A stretch of DNA of 64,000 nt from an uncultured Acidobacteriota bacterium (GTDB lineage Bacteria > Acidobacteriota > Blastocatellia > Pyrinomonadales > Pyrinomonadaceae), in assembly GCA_937873515.1 (NCBI GenBank), contig CALMYB010000005.1, positions 1-64,000 of the forward strand, read 5' to 3'. The notes beneath the pieces are model-generated. The model saw only the letters and a list, made by a program, of their open reading frames with translations. It made no database searches and was not told the origin of the DNA. Made by a program: the position numbers and the translations under genes. Each line of letters starts with the position of its first letter. Position 1 is the stretch's first letter. This document shows, piece after piece, positions 17,461-26,070 of the stretch.

Positions 17461-19557
17461 ATGACCAGAACATTGCTAACCATTCTGGCGACCGCATTGT
17501 TGGCGGTCTCTGCGGCTGCACAGGACGTACCCACACCCGTCCCTTCATCGACGCCGGAGGACGTCGTAAAGATATCAACCTCACTCGTTCAATTCGATGT
17601 AACTGTTACGGATACAGATGGTCGGCCGATTACGGACCTTCGGCCGAATGAGATACAAGTTTTTGAGAACGGAAAGGAGCGGAACGTATCCGGCATCTCG
17701 TTCATCGCGGGCGAGAGGACGGCGGCATACGCAAGCACGTCCGGCTCCCGCACCACGTCGGTCTTGCCCGGCAAACAGCTGAAGGCGAACGAGGTTCGAC
17801 GTGCGATCGCCATCGTCGTTGACGACCTGACGCTGTCGTTCGAGAGTACGGATTTCGTTCGGCAGACGCTGCGTCGTTTTGTCGATACCCAGATGCAGGA
17901 CGGCGACCTCGTCGCTATCGTGAGAAGCGGCGGCGCAATGGGAGCTCTCCAGCAGTTCACGAGCGACAAACGCCAGCTCTACGCGGCCATCGACCGCATA
18001 CATTGGAATGCCGTCGGCAACGGCCGCATCGGTACTTTCAACCCGGTCGAACCTAAATTCCCTATCGGTGAAAGCCAGCCGGCTGCCTTCAGCGGCGAAG
18101 AAAATTCAATTGACGACATCAACAAGGCGAACGCCGAATATCGCGAGAATATCTTTGCGACCGGCTCGCTCGGTGCGCTCAACTACGTCATCCGCGGTAT
18201 GCGCGACCTGCCCGGACGCAAATCCGTTCTGATGCTCTCCGAAGGCTTCCGTCTTTTCAGCCGCGATCCCGGCGGCAACCTCTCGTCGAACCGCATAATT
18301 GACAGCGTCCGTATGGTGACCGATTCGGCCAACCGTGCCGCCGTCGTCGTTTACACGCTCGATCCGCGAGGCCTTCAGGTCCCGATGATCGAGGCGCGCG
18401 ACAACACGCTCTATTGGACGCAGGAGGACCGCGACAAGGAGGTCGAAAGCCGTGAGGCCGACCTTCGCGATACGCAGGACGGCCTTCAGTACCTCGCGGA
18501 AGAGACGGGCGGCTTCGCGATCATCAACAGCAACGACCTGTCGAAAGGCATTCGAAAGATCCTCGACGACCAAAGCTACTATCTCATAGCGTATCAGCCG
18601 GATGACGCCTCTTTCGATCCCCAGAAACTGCGTTTCAACAAGGTCGAGATAAAGGTCTCGCGTCCGGGGGCGAACGTCCGCTATCGCCGCGGCTTTTACA
18701 ACGTAGGCGACAAGCAGCTCGCCGAGAACCGCAGGTCAGATCCGGATCAGCGGATCGTCGATGCCGTCACGTCGCCGTTCGCCGCGGGCGAGATGCCGAT
18801 ACACTTCAACGCGATCTATAACTACGATCAGAAGAACGGCGCCTATATCCGATCGCTCCTTCATATGAATATCGCCGAACTTGATTTCAAGAAACAGGCT
18901 GACGGCAAGATGAAAGCGGCGTTCGACGTCTTTGCTTACGCATTTGGCGAAAACGGCCGCATCGCAGCGAAACAGCAGAAGGCGTACACGATCTCGCTCA
19001 CGCCCGAGAATTACGAGAAGATGCGCTCCTCGGGCTTTGTTTACGATTTCCTTTTCCCGATCAAGAACCCCGGTGCGTATCAGCTCCGGATCGCGGTCAG
19101 AGACAAGGGCCTCGACAAGATCGGCTCCGCGAGCCAGTTCATCGAAGTTCCGGACCTGAAGAAGAACCGTCTTACGCTCTCGGGCGTGGTGCTTGACTCG
19201 GCAGGGGCCAATTCCGGTGCGAATCCGCTCACTTCGACAGCGATCCGCGAATTCTCGCCCGGCTCGCATATCGATTACGGTACGGTCGTCTTCAACGCGA
19301 AAGCGAACGCCGGCCAGACGAACCTTACTTCCAAGCTCCGCGTTTTCCGCGACGGGAAACTCATCTTCGAAGGCAAGCCGCAGGCGATCTCGCAGGACGG
19401 CCAGTCCGCGAACTCTGTCGCCTTTATGGGGACCGTGAGCCTCGGCACGAAACTCGCCGCAGGCGATTACGTGATGGAGATCGCCGTTACCGATTCGCTC
19501 GCAAAGACGAAGCACTCGACCGCGCTGCAATATGTACAATTCAGCGTAACAGAGTAG
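17461..19557 (+). CDS. Large secreted VWFA-related acidobacterial-type protein
   Basis: The 698-residue protein starts with a signal peptide (TRTLLTILATALLAVSAAAQ) and a Pro/Thr-rich stretch. A domain follows with VTVTDTDGRPITDLRPNEIQVFENG, then a VWA domain (about 100-420) of the VWFA-related acidobacterial type. The MIDAS equivalent reads VVDDLTLS, so the usual DxSxS is altered. The C-terminal half has beta-rich segments of unknown type (about 470-698). Function is unknown. It is 11 nt upstream of menC and may be co-transcribed, though no shared role is apparent. Confidence 0.78.
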   Translation: MTRTLLTILATALLAVSAAAQDVPTPVPSSTPEDVVKISTSLVQFDVTVTDTDGRPITDLRPNEIQVFENGKERNVSGISFIAGERTAAYASTSGSRTTSVLPGKQLKANEVRRAIAIVVDDLTLSFESTDFVRQTLRRFVDTQMQDGDLVAIVRSGGAMGALQQFTSDKRQLYAAIDRIHWNAVGNGRIGTFNPVEPKFPIGESQPAAFSGEENSIDDINKANAEYRENIFATGSLGALNYVIRGMRDLPGRKSVLMLSEGFRLFSRDPGGNLSSNRIIDSVRMVTDSANRAAVVVYTLDPRGLQVPMIEARDNTLYWTQEDRDKEVESREADLRDTQDGLQYLAEETGGFAIINSNDLSKGIRKILDDQSYYLIAYQPDDASFDPQKLRFNKVEIKVSRPGANVRYRRGFYNVGDKQLAENRRSDPDQRIVDAVTSPFAAGEMPIHFNAIYNYDQKNGAYIRSLLHMNIAELDFKKQADGKMKAAFDVFAYAFGENGRIAAKQQKAYTISLTPENYEKMRSSGFVYDFLFPIKNPGAYQLRIAVRDKGLDKIGSASQFIEVPDLKKNRLTLSGVVLDSAGANSGANPLTSTAIREFSPGSHIDYGTVVFNAKANAGQTNLTSKLRVFRDGKLIFEGKPQAISQDGQSANSVAFMGTVSLGTKLAAGDYVMEIAVTDSLAKTKHSTALQYVQFSVTE

Positions 19558-19568
19558 AATCGTCCTTT

Positions 19569-20678
19569 ATGCAAATAACCGAAATTAAGCTGGTCGAGAT
19601 AAAGATGCCGCTCGTGCATTTTTTCGAGACCAGCTTTGGTCGTACATACGAGCGGAGCATCATTCTCGTCCGCGTTACCGACAGCGACGGCGCACAAGGC
19701 TGGGGCGAGGTAACCTGCGGCGAATCTCCCGGCTATTCGGAAGAATGGACCGGTTCCGCGTGGGTGACGATCGAGAAGATCCTTGCGCCATTAGTGATCG
19801 GGAACAAGGTCGATTCCGCCGCTGACATCGCCGGCCTGATGAAATGGGCACGCGGCAATCGGATGGCAAAGTCCGGCATCGAGACCGCCTGTTGGGACCT
19901 CGAAGCAAAACGTAACGGCGTACCGCTCTGGCGTCATCTCGGCGGTGTGAATAAGACGATCGAGTCCGGCGTTTCGATCGGCATTCAGGACAACGTCCCG
20001 CAGCTTCTCGAAAAGATCCGCACCGAAGTCGATGCGGGCTACAAACGCATCAAGATCAAGATCAGCCCGCGTTGGGACTACGACGTGCTCAAAGAAGTGC
20101 GGCGTGAGTTCCCCGACATTCCGCTGATGGCCGACGCGAATTCCGCGTATTCGCTCGCCGACATCGAGCGGCTCAAAAGCTTCGACGAATTCGGTTTGAT
20201 GATGCTCGAACAGCCGCTCGCTCACGACGACATCGTCTATCACGCCAAGCTGCAAGCGCAGATCGCAACGCCGATCTGCCTCGACGAACCGATCAAGTCC
20301 GCCGAAGATGCTCGCAAGGCGATCGAGCTGAATTCAGGCCGCATCATCAACCTGAAGAACGGACGTGTCGGCGGTCATACCGAATCAAAAAAGGTCGAGA
20401 AGGTTTGCCGCGAGAGCAACATTCCGGTCTGGTGCGGCGGTATGCTCGAATCCGGCATCGGCCGCGCGCACAACATCGCCATCTCGACACTCGCCGGTTA
20501 CACGATGCCGGGCGACGTCTCCGCCTCGAAACGCTATTGGCACGAAGACATCATCACGCCCGAGGTCATCGTCTCACCCAACGGCACCATCGACGCCCCC
20601 GAAGCACCCGGCATCGGCTTCGAAATAAACCACGACCTCATTAGCAAACTCACCGTCCGCAACAGCCGTCTGAGTTAG
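19569..20678 (+). CDS. menC: o-Succinylbenzoate synthase (MenC type 2, enolase superfamily)
   Basis: This 369-residue enolase-superfamily enzyme has the MLE-subgroup layout: an N-terminal capping domain to about residue 125, then a TIM barrel. The catalytic KxK is in YKRIKIKISP. The metal ligands are D in MADANSAY, E in MMLEQPL and D in ICLDEPI, and the opposite lysine is in INLKNGRVGGH. Length and these motifs fit the MenC2/N-acylamino-acid racemase family. OSBS dehydrates SHCHC to o-succinylbenzoate in menaquinone synthesis. N-acylamino acid racemase activity is the alternative; no other men genes are nearby. Confidence 0.75.
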   Translation: MQITEIKLVEIKMPLVHFFETSFGRTYERSIILVRVTDSDGAQGWGEVTCGESPGYSEEWTGSAWVTIEKILAPLVIGNKVDSAADIAGLMKWARGNRMAKSGIETACWDLEAKRNGVPLWRHLGGVNKTIESGVSIGIQDNVPQLLEKIRTEVDAGYKRIKIKISPRWDYDVLKEVRREFPDIPLMADANSAYSLADIERLKSFDEFGLMMLEQPLAHDDIVYHAKLQAQIATPICLDEPIKSAEDARKAIELNSGRIINLKNGRVGGHTESKKVEKVCRESNIPVWCGGMLESGIGRAHNIAISTLAGYTMPGDVSASKRYWHEDIITPEVIVSPNGTIDAPEAPGIGFEINHDLISKLTVRNSRLS

Positions 20679-20930
20679 CCAGTGGTCAGTGGTCAGTACC
20701 GCCTTCGACGGAACGCGGACGCCCCCGTCCGCCTCTTGTCAGAACGCCTGCGTCAGCGGGCGGTCAGAAGGCGGGTTTACCCCAGAGGCCACAGAGATCA
20801 CCGAGCGTGTTGCCGCAACGCCGCACGCAGTAAGGCGACCCGGTGAATTGAGAACGCAAAACGGAGAACGGAGAACGGCGAACGCTATTCCGCATTCCCA
20901 AATCTGAAATCTGAGATCCGAGATCGCACG

Positions 20931-21103
20931 GGCTTGCCCTTTGGCAGTGCGGTCGGGCTCGCCCGACCGCTAGACAGGAAAACTATCCATCGGAAGCGGC
21001 TTGCCGCCGACAAGGATACGGTCGCTCGCTTTCAGCGAGCTCCGAGGGTCAATGGGAGGCGGGCCGGTCGGGCGAGCCCGACCGCACTGCGATGCGACAA
21101 GCC
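20931..21103. repeat. REP-like inverted-repeat element (possible REPIN or MITE)
   Basis: A perfect 25-bp inverted repeat (20945-20969 and 21065-21089) flanks about 95 bp. Each arm holds the palindrome GGTCGGGC-TC-GCCCGACC, and outer GGCTTG/CAAGCC copies lie 8 nt away. The interior has a second hairpin, GCGGCTTGCCGCC (20996-21008), and GCTCGCTTTCAGCGAGC. The rest of the 20679-21151 gap carries other palindromes and low-complexity strings (20855-20925, 21131-21178) and no gene. The right-arm sequence recurs with two mismatches at 50729-50753. Confidence 0.65.
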
Positions 21104-21151
21104 GCTCGAGGAACCCGGTCGCCTAGGCCGCCCGTTCTCCATTCTCCATTC

Positions 21152-22474
21152 TCAATTCTCCATTCTCAATTCACCCATGAACCGATCCCAATCCTCGAGG
21201 GCTCGTTCCACTTGAATAATGTGGCGTTCGCGTTTGTTGCGGTGTTTTTTGCGAAGCTCGGCGGGGAGCGGTTCGAGCAGGCCGAACGTGATATTGACGG
21301 GCTGAAAATTCTTGGTCTCGACCGAAGAAACGTACCGGCAGAGCGCTCCCATCGCGGAAGTTTGCGGTGCGGCGAGCAGTGGTTGGCCCTCGAGCGTTCG
21401 GACGGCATTCACGCCGGCGAGCCAGCCGGTCGAGACCGATTCGACATAGCCTTCGACGCCGGTGATCTGCCCCGCGAAAAAGATGTTCGGCGCGCGCCGC
21501 GTCTCTAGCGTCTCGTTCAGAATCTGCGGGCTGTTGATGAACGTATTGCGGTGGATCTGCCCGAACTGCAAAAATTCAGCGTTCGCTAAGCCGGGAATGA
21601 GCTTTAGCACGCGTTCCTGTTCGCCGTAACGCAGATGATTCTGAAAACCGACGATGCCGTACGCGTCCGCCATTAAGTTCTCCTGGCGCAGCTGCACGCA
21701 CGCGTAAGGTTCGCGTCCCGTTCGCGGATCGGGGAGACCTTTCGGCTTCATCGGCCCAAAACGCAAAGTGTCCACACCTCGGCGCGCGATCTCCTCGATC
21801 GGCAGGCACGATTCGAACCAATGCGTCTCCTCGAAACGCTTTAGCGGCACGCTTCTTGCTTCGACAAGCGCGTCAAAGAACACCGAGTATTCGTCCTCCG
21901 ACATCGGACAGTTGATGTAATCGTCGCCGCCTTTGCCGTACCTCGCCGCCTTGAACGCGATCGACATATCGATCGAATCCGCAGCGACGATCGGCGCGAT
22001 CGCATCGTAAAAATAAAGCTGATCGTCGCCCGTGAAACGCATTATCTCGGCCGTCAAAGCCTCGCTCGTCAATGGCCCTGTCGCGATGATAGAAACGCCG
22101 TCCGCAGGGATCTCCTTGATCTCTTCGCGGACGATCTCGATCGCGGGATTCTGCTCGATTCTTTCCGTGATGAACTCCGCGAATTTCCCTCGATCGACCG
22201 AAAGCGCCGCACCCGCGGGCACACGCGTCGCCGCCGCAGCCTCCATAACGAGCGAACTGCCGCGACGCAATTCTTCTTTCAGCAAAAATGGAGCCGAGCC
22301 GTATTCGTCGGATTTGAGCGAGTTCGAACAGACGATCTCGGCGAGTTTGTCCGTGCGATGCGCGGGCGTCGTCGCGACCGGCCGCATCTCGTACAATCGC
22401 ACCTTCGCCCCGAAACGCGCCGCCTGCCACGCCGCCTCAACTCCCGCCAGCCCGCCGCCAATTACGTTGATCAT
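21152..22474 (-). CDS. trmFO: Folate/FAD-dependent tRNA (uracil-54-C5)-methyltransferase TrmFO
   Basis: The 440-residue protein begins with the FAD-binding Rossmann motif INVIGGGLAGVEAAW. Hallmarks of TrmFO follow: YEMRPVATTPAHRTDKLAEIVCSNS, a later GPLTS and ETHWFESCLPIEE. The C-terminal part has FAGQITGVEGYVESVSTGWLAG. It makes ribothymidine 54 in tRNA using methylene-tetrahydrofolate. ATG 22474 is chosen since an AGGAA stands about 9 nt upstream; ATG 22483 is possible. It is monocistronic on the minus strand, upstream of the REP-like element. Confidence 0.92.
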   Translation of the reverse strand: MINVIGGGLAGVEAAWQAARFGAKVRLYEMRPVATTPAHRTDKLAEIVCSNSLKSDEYGSAPFLLKEELRRGSSLVMEAAAATRVPAGAALSVDRGKFAEFITERIEQNPAIEIVREEIKEIPADGVSIIATGPLTSEALTAEIMRFTGDDQLYFYDAIAPIVAADSIDMSIAFKAARYGKGGDDYINCPMSEDEYSVFFDALVEARSVPLKRFEETHWFESCLPIEEIARRGVDTLRFGPMKPKGLPDPRTGREPYACVQLRQENLMADAYGIVGFQNHLRYGEQERVLKLIPGLANAEFLQFGQIHRNTFINSPQILNETLETRRAPNIFFAGQITGVEGYVESVSTGWLAGVNAVRTLEGQPLLAAPQTSAMGALCRYVSSVETKNFQPVNITFGLLEPLPAELRKKHRNKRERHIIQVERALEDWDRFMGELRMEN

Positions 22475-22538
22475 ATCTTTCATTTCCTGATCGTGAAGAG
22501 AGATTCTGGCACACTTGCAGGCTCTTTCGAAAGCCGTT

Positions 22539-22602
22539 CGGATATGTCGACGACGTAAACATGTCAACGATTTATGTTGATGAATTGCGATTTCATCGAC
22601 AT
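22539..22602 (-). promoter_or_regulatory. trmFO promoter region with a cluster of ATGTCGATGA-like sites
   Basis: On the minus strand TTGACA (22567-22562) is followed after 17 nt by TATCCG (22544-22539). Four related 10-mers surround it: ATGTCGACGA (22544-22553), ATGTCAACGA (22561-22570), ATGTTGATGA (22574-22583) and the inverted TCATCGACAT (22593-22602). The last two form a near-perfect palindrome with a 9-nt spacer. They look like regulator sites, but no regulator is identified. Confidence 0.4.
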
Positions 22603-22633
22603 ATATTTGCGATATGGCGATAGCGTAAACCTG

Positions 22634-22660
22634 AAAAAAGGCGGCCGTTGCAGGCCGCCT
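22634..22660 (-). terminator. Rho-independent terminator closing the phage-like operon
   Basis: Read on the minus strand, AGGCGGCC (22660-22653) and GGCCGCCT (22646-22639) form an 8-bp stem with a 6-nt loop, followed by a run of T (22639-22634). It lies 22 nt after the last gene of the phage-like operon and separates it from trmFO. Confidence 0.85.
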
Positions 22661-22681
22661 AAGTGCTTGATACAGCGTAAG

Positions 22682-23005
22682 TTACGTCGCCAACGCGGTC
22701 GAATTCCGCCTTTTCGCGTAGATTCCCGCCATTTTGCGGCAATTATCGAAGACCTTTGAGGTTACGATGCCCGAACCCGGTGGATCGACCTCGACGGTCG
22801 CGGACGCACGTCCAGCCTTTATCAGCCATGCGTAGGCGGCCGCGCAGTTCAGGTCATAGGTCGCCGTCCAGCCTGTCGCTTGCGGGAGAATGCCCGCGGC
22901 GTCCGGCAGAGCGGCTTTTGCGAGTGTCGCGTTGAGTTCGGTTTCCGTTAACGCCGGTTCCGAATCCCACGCGGTCATCAGTTTCAGTTCGTCCAAAGCC
23001 GACAT
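22682..23005 (-). CDS. Small phage-like protein, possible head-tail connector
   Basis: The 107-residue protein begins SALDELKLMTAWDSEPALTETELN, with a helical pattern of the kind seen in small gp6/gp15-like adaptor proteins. A strand-rich tail follows, ending KRRNSTALAT. It lies 12 nt downstream of the coat gene, the usual place for a connector or completion protein, and the terminator follows. I do not recognise a family with certainty; the call rests on position and size. Confidence 0.5.
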   Translation of the reverse strand: MSALDELKLMTAWDSEPALTETELNATLAKAALPDAAGILPQATGWTATYDLNCAAAYAWLIKAGRASATVEVDPPGSGIVTSKVFDNCRKMAGIYAKRRNSTALAT

Positions 23006-23017
23006 CGTTCACCTCCT

Positions 23018-23872
23018 TTATGCCGACTTGTTGGCAATGAGCATCGCGAGCGAGCTTGCCTGCACGACCTTCGCTCCGTAAACGTGAAGGCCTTTCACGG
23101 CGTCGCCAAATCGCTTTTCGGGTTTGAACGTGTGCAGGTCGAGGATCTGCTCTGCATATGACGTTGCGGTCGAGTGGCCCGCGATGATGCGGAACTTCGT
23201 GCCCGACTCGTTCGGAACGTTGTTCGACTTCAGGATCTCGAAGCCCGCGGCCTCGCCGACCGCGCCGTTCGCGAGCCTTCGGTCCGAACGCATCGTTCCG
23301 GCGTTCACGAATCTGTCGTCTTTCAGGAGCAGGCCGTGAAACCACGCCGGCACGACGACGAATCGCCCGTCGATCGGCGTATTCGATTCGTCGAGCATCG
23401 TCCCGAGATCGACGAGATATTCATACGCGTCGTCCTTGGTCGGCACTCTCGGAGTTCCGGTCGTGCCGATCGTGTTCGGCCCGAGTACCGCGGCCTCCAT
23501 AATTGCGGCGATGTACGCGTCGGCAATGTCACGCAGCTTCCACGCCGAACGCCGCATCGCCTCGTCGAGGACGTTCACGTTCTGCTGTGCCTGATCGATC
23601 CGATCGACAAAGAAGTTGAAATACTTTGCCTGATCGATCGCGAGCGTCAGCTCGGTGTCGGTCAGCACTTCGGGGTCGTTGATATCGATGTTCTTTACAT
23701 AATCGTCCACCGCAACGTCGCTGATCGACGCGATCTTCACCGTATTGCCGGCCTCGCGTATATCACCTTCGTAGTCGCGGTTAACGACCTTTGCCTGTCC
23801 GTAAACAAGCGATTCTTCCAGGGCGGTGAGCAATCTCGATGCCCAAACCGTGGGAATGAAATCCAATGCCAT
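23018..23872 (-). CDS. Phage major coat protein, P22 gp5-like (HK97 fold)
   Basis: The 284-residue protein begins MALDFIPTVWASRLLTALEESLVYGQ and has the conserved-looking GNTVKIASISDV and a long helix (NVNVLDEAMRRSAWKLRDIADAYIAAIM). The C-terminal half includes GRFVVVPAWFHGLLLKDDRF and later LKSNNVPNESGTKFRIIAGH. These are features of the P22-type coat subfamily (phage capsid-like proteins with the HK97 fold). It follows the scaffold-like gene by 21 nt. No protease or delta domain is evident, and the length suits a compact capsid subunit. Confidence 0.8.
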   Translation of the reverse strand: MALDFIPTVWASRLLTALEESLVYGQAKVVNRDYEGDIREAGNTVKIASISDVAVDDYVKNIDINDPEVLTDTELTLAIDQAKYFNFFVDRIDQAQQNVNVLDEAMRRSAWKLRDIADAYIAAIMEAAVLGPNTIGTTGTPRVPTKDDAYEYLVDLGTMLDESNTPIDGRFVVVPAWFHGLLLKDDRFVNAGTMRSDRRLANGAVGEAAGFEILKSNNVPNESGTKFRIIAGHSTATSYAEQILDLHTFKPEKRFGDAVKGLHVYGAKVVQASSLAMLIANKSA

Positions 23873-23893
23873 TTTACTTTCTTTCTCCTGTCT

Positions 23894-24178
23894 TTAGCCT
23901 GCGCTCAGCACGCGGCGTACCTCATTCCAATCAAGCCGAGCGATCTCGGCCTGCGTCATCTTCGCGAGTGCTTCTTTCGTCAATCGCGGTTCTTCGCGGC
24001 GGCCCGCAGCGGCGTCAATGTCCGCGACCTTTGCCGGCGGACGCGATGCAAGAGCTTTCCGCAGCTCGCCGACCTCTGCCTTCAGCTCGTCGATCGACGC
24101 GCGGAACCCGTCCTCGTTCTTCGTTTCGACTGCCGGAGCTTGTTCGCCCGGCTTCTCCTCTTCATTTTCTGTCTGCAT
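23894..24178 (-). CDS. Probable phage scaffolding protein
   Basis: The 94-residue protein is acidic then helical. MQTENEEEKPGEQAPAV is followed by a coiled-coil stretch (FRASIDELKAEVGELRKALAS) and a C-terminal helix (LTKEALAKMTQAEIARLDW). Small, charged, coiled-coil proteins immediately before a coat gene are typically scaffolds. ATG 24178 is chosen because AGGAGG stands just upstream; ATG 24190 is possible. Any longer N-terminus would be antisense to the protease gene. The assignment is by position and composition. Confidence 0.55.
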   Translation of the reverse strand: MQTENEEEKPGEQAPAVETKNEDGFRASIDELKAEVGELRKALASRPPAKVADIDAAAGRREEPRLTKEALAKMTQAEIARLDWNEVRRVLSAG

Positions 24179-24304
24179 GATCCTCCTCATCTTCTTGTGC
24201 AAAAATTTCTGATCCTCCCGTCTCTTATGGAAGTTCAGGTGGTCCGCGGGTACTTTGCGAACTGCTCCCAAGCTTGAAAACTTTAATTTTGCGGAGCATA
24301 AACA

Positions 24305-24793
24305 ATGTCTATCTATAAAGTTGCGAATCTTGAGCTCGTCTCTCAGCCGACCGATGGCGTTTGCTGGTGGGCGAGCGACACGATGCTTTACAAATGGTCG
24401 AAGGCCTCCGGACGCGGTACGATGATCGATCCGCTCTCCGACTCGGGCTTCAAGCAGCGTTACGAAAACAACGGTGATTGGGGCTCCAATGACAACCAAT
24501 TCATGGCGACGACGCTCAAGATGACCCAGATCTCGAGTCTCGAAATGAGCTACGACGCGCTTGTCGCGGCCTTCACCAAACACGGGCCGATCTTCGCGAG
24601 CGTCCAGAAGAACTGGCACGGGAACAACCACGGCCACGCTGTCGTTTTCGGCGGAGCCGCGGACACGGGCGTCCTCGTTTACGATCCTGAACCGATGAAG
24701 AAAGGCACGATCCTGTGGCTCACTTGGGATCAGGTCAACAAGGCCCTTAACGCTCTGAAGGGTGCGAATCCGCAGTTCCTCGCGGCGGCCTAG
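24305..24793 (+). CDS. Papain-like cysteine protease (C70/AvrRpt2-like)
   Basis: This 162-residue protein has a complete papain-type triad pattern. Cys lies in SQPTDGVCWWASDTMLYKW, His in NNHGHAVVFGG, and an Asp in LVYDPEP can serve as the third residue. The LVSQPT...CWWAS start is characteristic of the C70 (AvrRpt2-like) papain-like cysteine proteases. GGAG (24293-24296) precedes the ATG by 8 nt. It is the only gene of the phage head block on the plus strand, and its stop overlaps the portal stop. No signal peptide is visible. It may be a cargo (moron) gene or a capsid-associated effector. Confidence 0.7.
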   Translation: MSIYKVANLELVSQPTDGVCWWASDTMLYKWSKASGRGTMIDPLSDSGFKQRYENNGDWGSNDNQFMATTLKMTQISSLEMSYDALVAAFTKHGPIFASVQKNWHGNNHGHAVVFGGAADTGVLVYDPEPMKKGTILWLTWDQVNKALNALKGANPQFLAAA

Positions 24794-26058
24794 AAAGGCG
24801 TGGCATCGTCTGCATCGGTCTGTCCATAACCGGCCTCGGCGACGAGGTGTGTTTGCGGCAGGCCGAGCTGTTTTTTGAGCAGCAGATTTTCGAGGATCTC
24901 GCGTTCAGAGAGCGGCGAAGGATCGTGCCAAAGCGTGACGAGCCGCGTGTCCTCGCGGCCTTCGATCCGCAACGCAAAGTTCATCGCATCCGCCCAAACT
25001 TGCCCGAACGCGAGCTGCCGCATCCTGACCTTCGCGATAAATCTCGAACTCGCCTGCCGCAGGCTTTCGCCGCTCGGGTGCGTTCCCGCCTGCTGCAGAA
25101 AATAGAAGAGCGGCGTGCCCGTAACGCTCGCGATGTCGGTGCGAAAACTGTCCTTGACCTTGATGAACTGGTCGAGCTTTGCGGATTCGAAATCGCCGAA
25201 TCTCGCATTCGCATCGCCCGCGATCCACAGATGTTCGACGCCCGAACGAAACGGTGCGATCGCCTTGCCCTCCGTGTCGTATTCGATCTCGATTCCGGCG
25301 GCCCAACGCTGCCGATACGCCGAGAATTCCATCGCGACGAGCATATCGAGTACCGATTTGTTCAGCCCGTCCTGTATCGGTATCGCGGCGTCGAGTTCGG
25401 AACGTCCTGCCATCCCGATGCCTGCGTTGTTCGCAAAATGGAACACCGGGACCTTGCCGAACGGATTCTCAATGACGCTCTCGCGTCCGAATGCGACGAA
25501 CTCTTTCGCGTCCGGAAAGCGCGCCTCTTGTTCGCGTCGCGTTATGTAACGCTCGATCCGATCCGGATAGAAAAGATTCAGCCGCACACGTCCGTCGTCC
25601 GCACGCCAGCACTTCGCCGCAAGCGTGATCTCTGAGGAAGATTCGTCATCGTAGAATGCGGCGATCTGCGCGGCCCTGTTCGGATGAAATATCGCTTCTC
25701 CCTCGGCGTTCGGCCAGACGATCACAAACGCGTCGCCGTTCCTGAGGGCTTCGCGATGCACCTCGGCGCTCAGCATCGGCATTCGCCGCCGACGCCAAAG
25801 CAGGTCGGCCGCTTTGCCCGAATCTTCCGGGCCGCTGTCGAGGCTAAAGCCCGCGACCGCAAGTTTGTCCGCGACCGAATCGCATACCACCGGGCAAAGG
25901 TTCAATGCGAACTCCCTGAAAAGATCGCCGAAAGCCGTCTGGAATTTCTCCGTCGCGAATCTCAGGTCGTGATCCCCGTTGTAATATCGCTCGGTCTTGT
26001 CATACCGTGCCGCGTTCGCGGACAGCGTCTGCAAAGCATTTTCGATGTCGTTATTCAT
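24790..26058 (-). CDS. Phage portal protein, SPP1 gp6-like
   Basis: The 422-residue protein matches the SPP1 gp6-type portal family. Near the N-terminus it has RYDKTERYYNGDHDLRFA and LNLCPVVCDSVADKLAVAGF. A middle region shows NPFGKVPVFHFANN. A typical portal stretch follows with IQDGLNKSVLDMLVAMEFSA and later SVTGTPLFYFLQQAG. Portals form the dodecameric ring through which DNA enters the procapsid. It is 12 nt downstream of the terminase gene, the usual order. It ends overlapping the stop of the convergent protease gene. Confidence 0.88.
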   Translation of the reverse strand: MNNDIENALQTLSANAARYDKTERYYNGDHDLRFATEKFQTAFGDLFREFALNLCPVVCDSVADKLAVAGFSLDSGPEDSGKAADLLWRRRRMPMLSAEVHREALRNGDAFVIVWPNAEGEAIFHPNRAAQIAAFYDDESSSEITLAAKCWRADDGRVRLNLFYPDRIERYITRREQEARFPDAKEFVAFGRESVIENPFGKVPVFHFANNAGIGMAGRSELDAAIPIQDGLNKSVLDMLVAMEFSAYRQRWAAGIEIEYDTEGKAIAPFRSGVEHLWIAGDANARFGDFESAKLDQFIKVKDSFRTDIASVTGTPLFYFLQQAGTHPSGESLRQASSRFIAKVRMRQLAFGQVWADAMNFALRIEGREDTRLVTLWHDPSPLSEREILENLLLKKQLGLPQTHLVAEAGYGQTDADDATPF

Positions 26059-26070
26059 TTCGTCTCCTCT

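Noticed and set aside
24179..24637. Extended N-terminus of the scaffold-like gene
   Set aside because: The extension is antisense to the well-supported protease gene and lacks coding character; a Shine-Dalgarno marks ATG 24178 instead.
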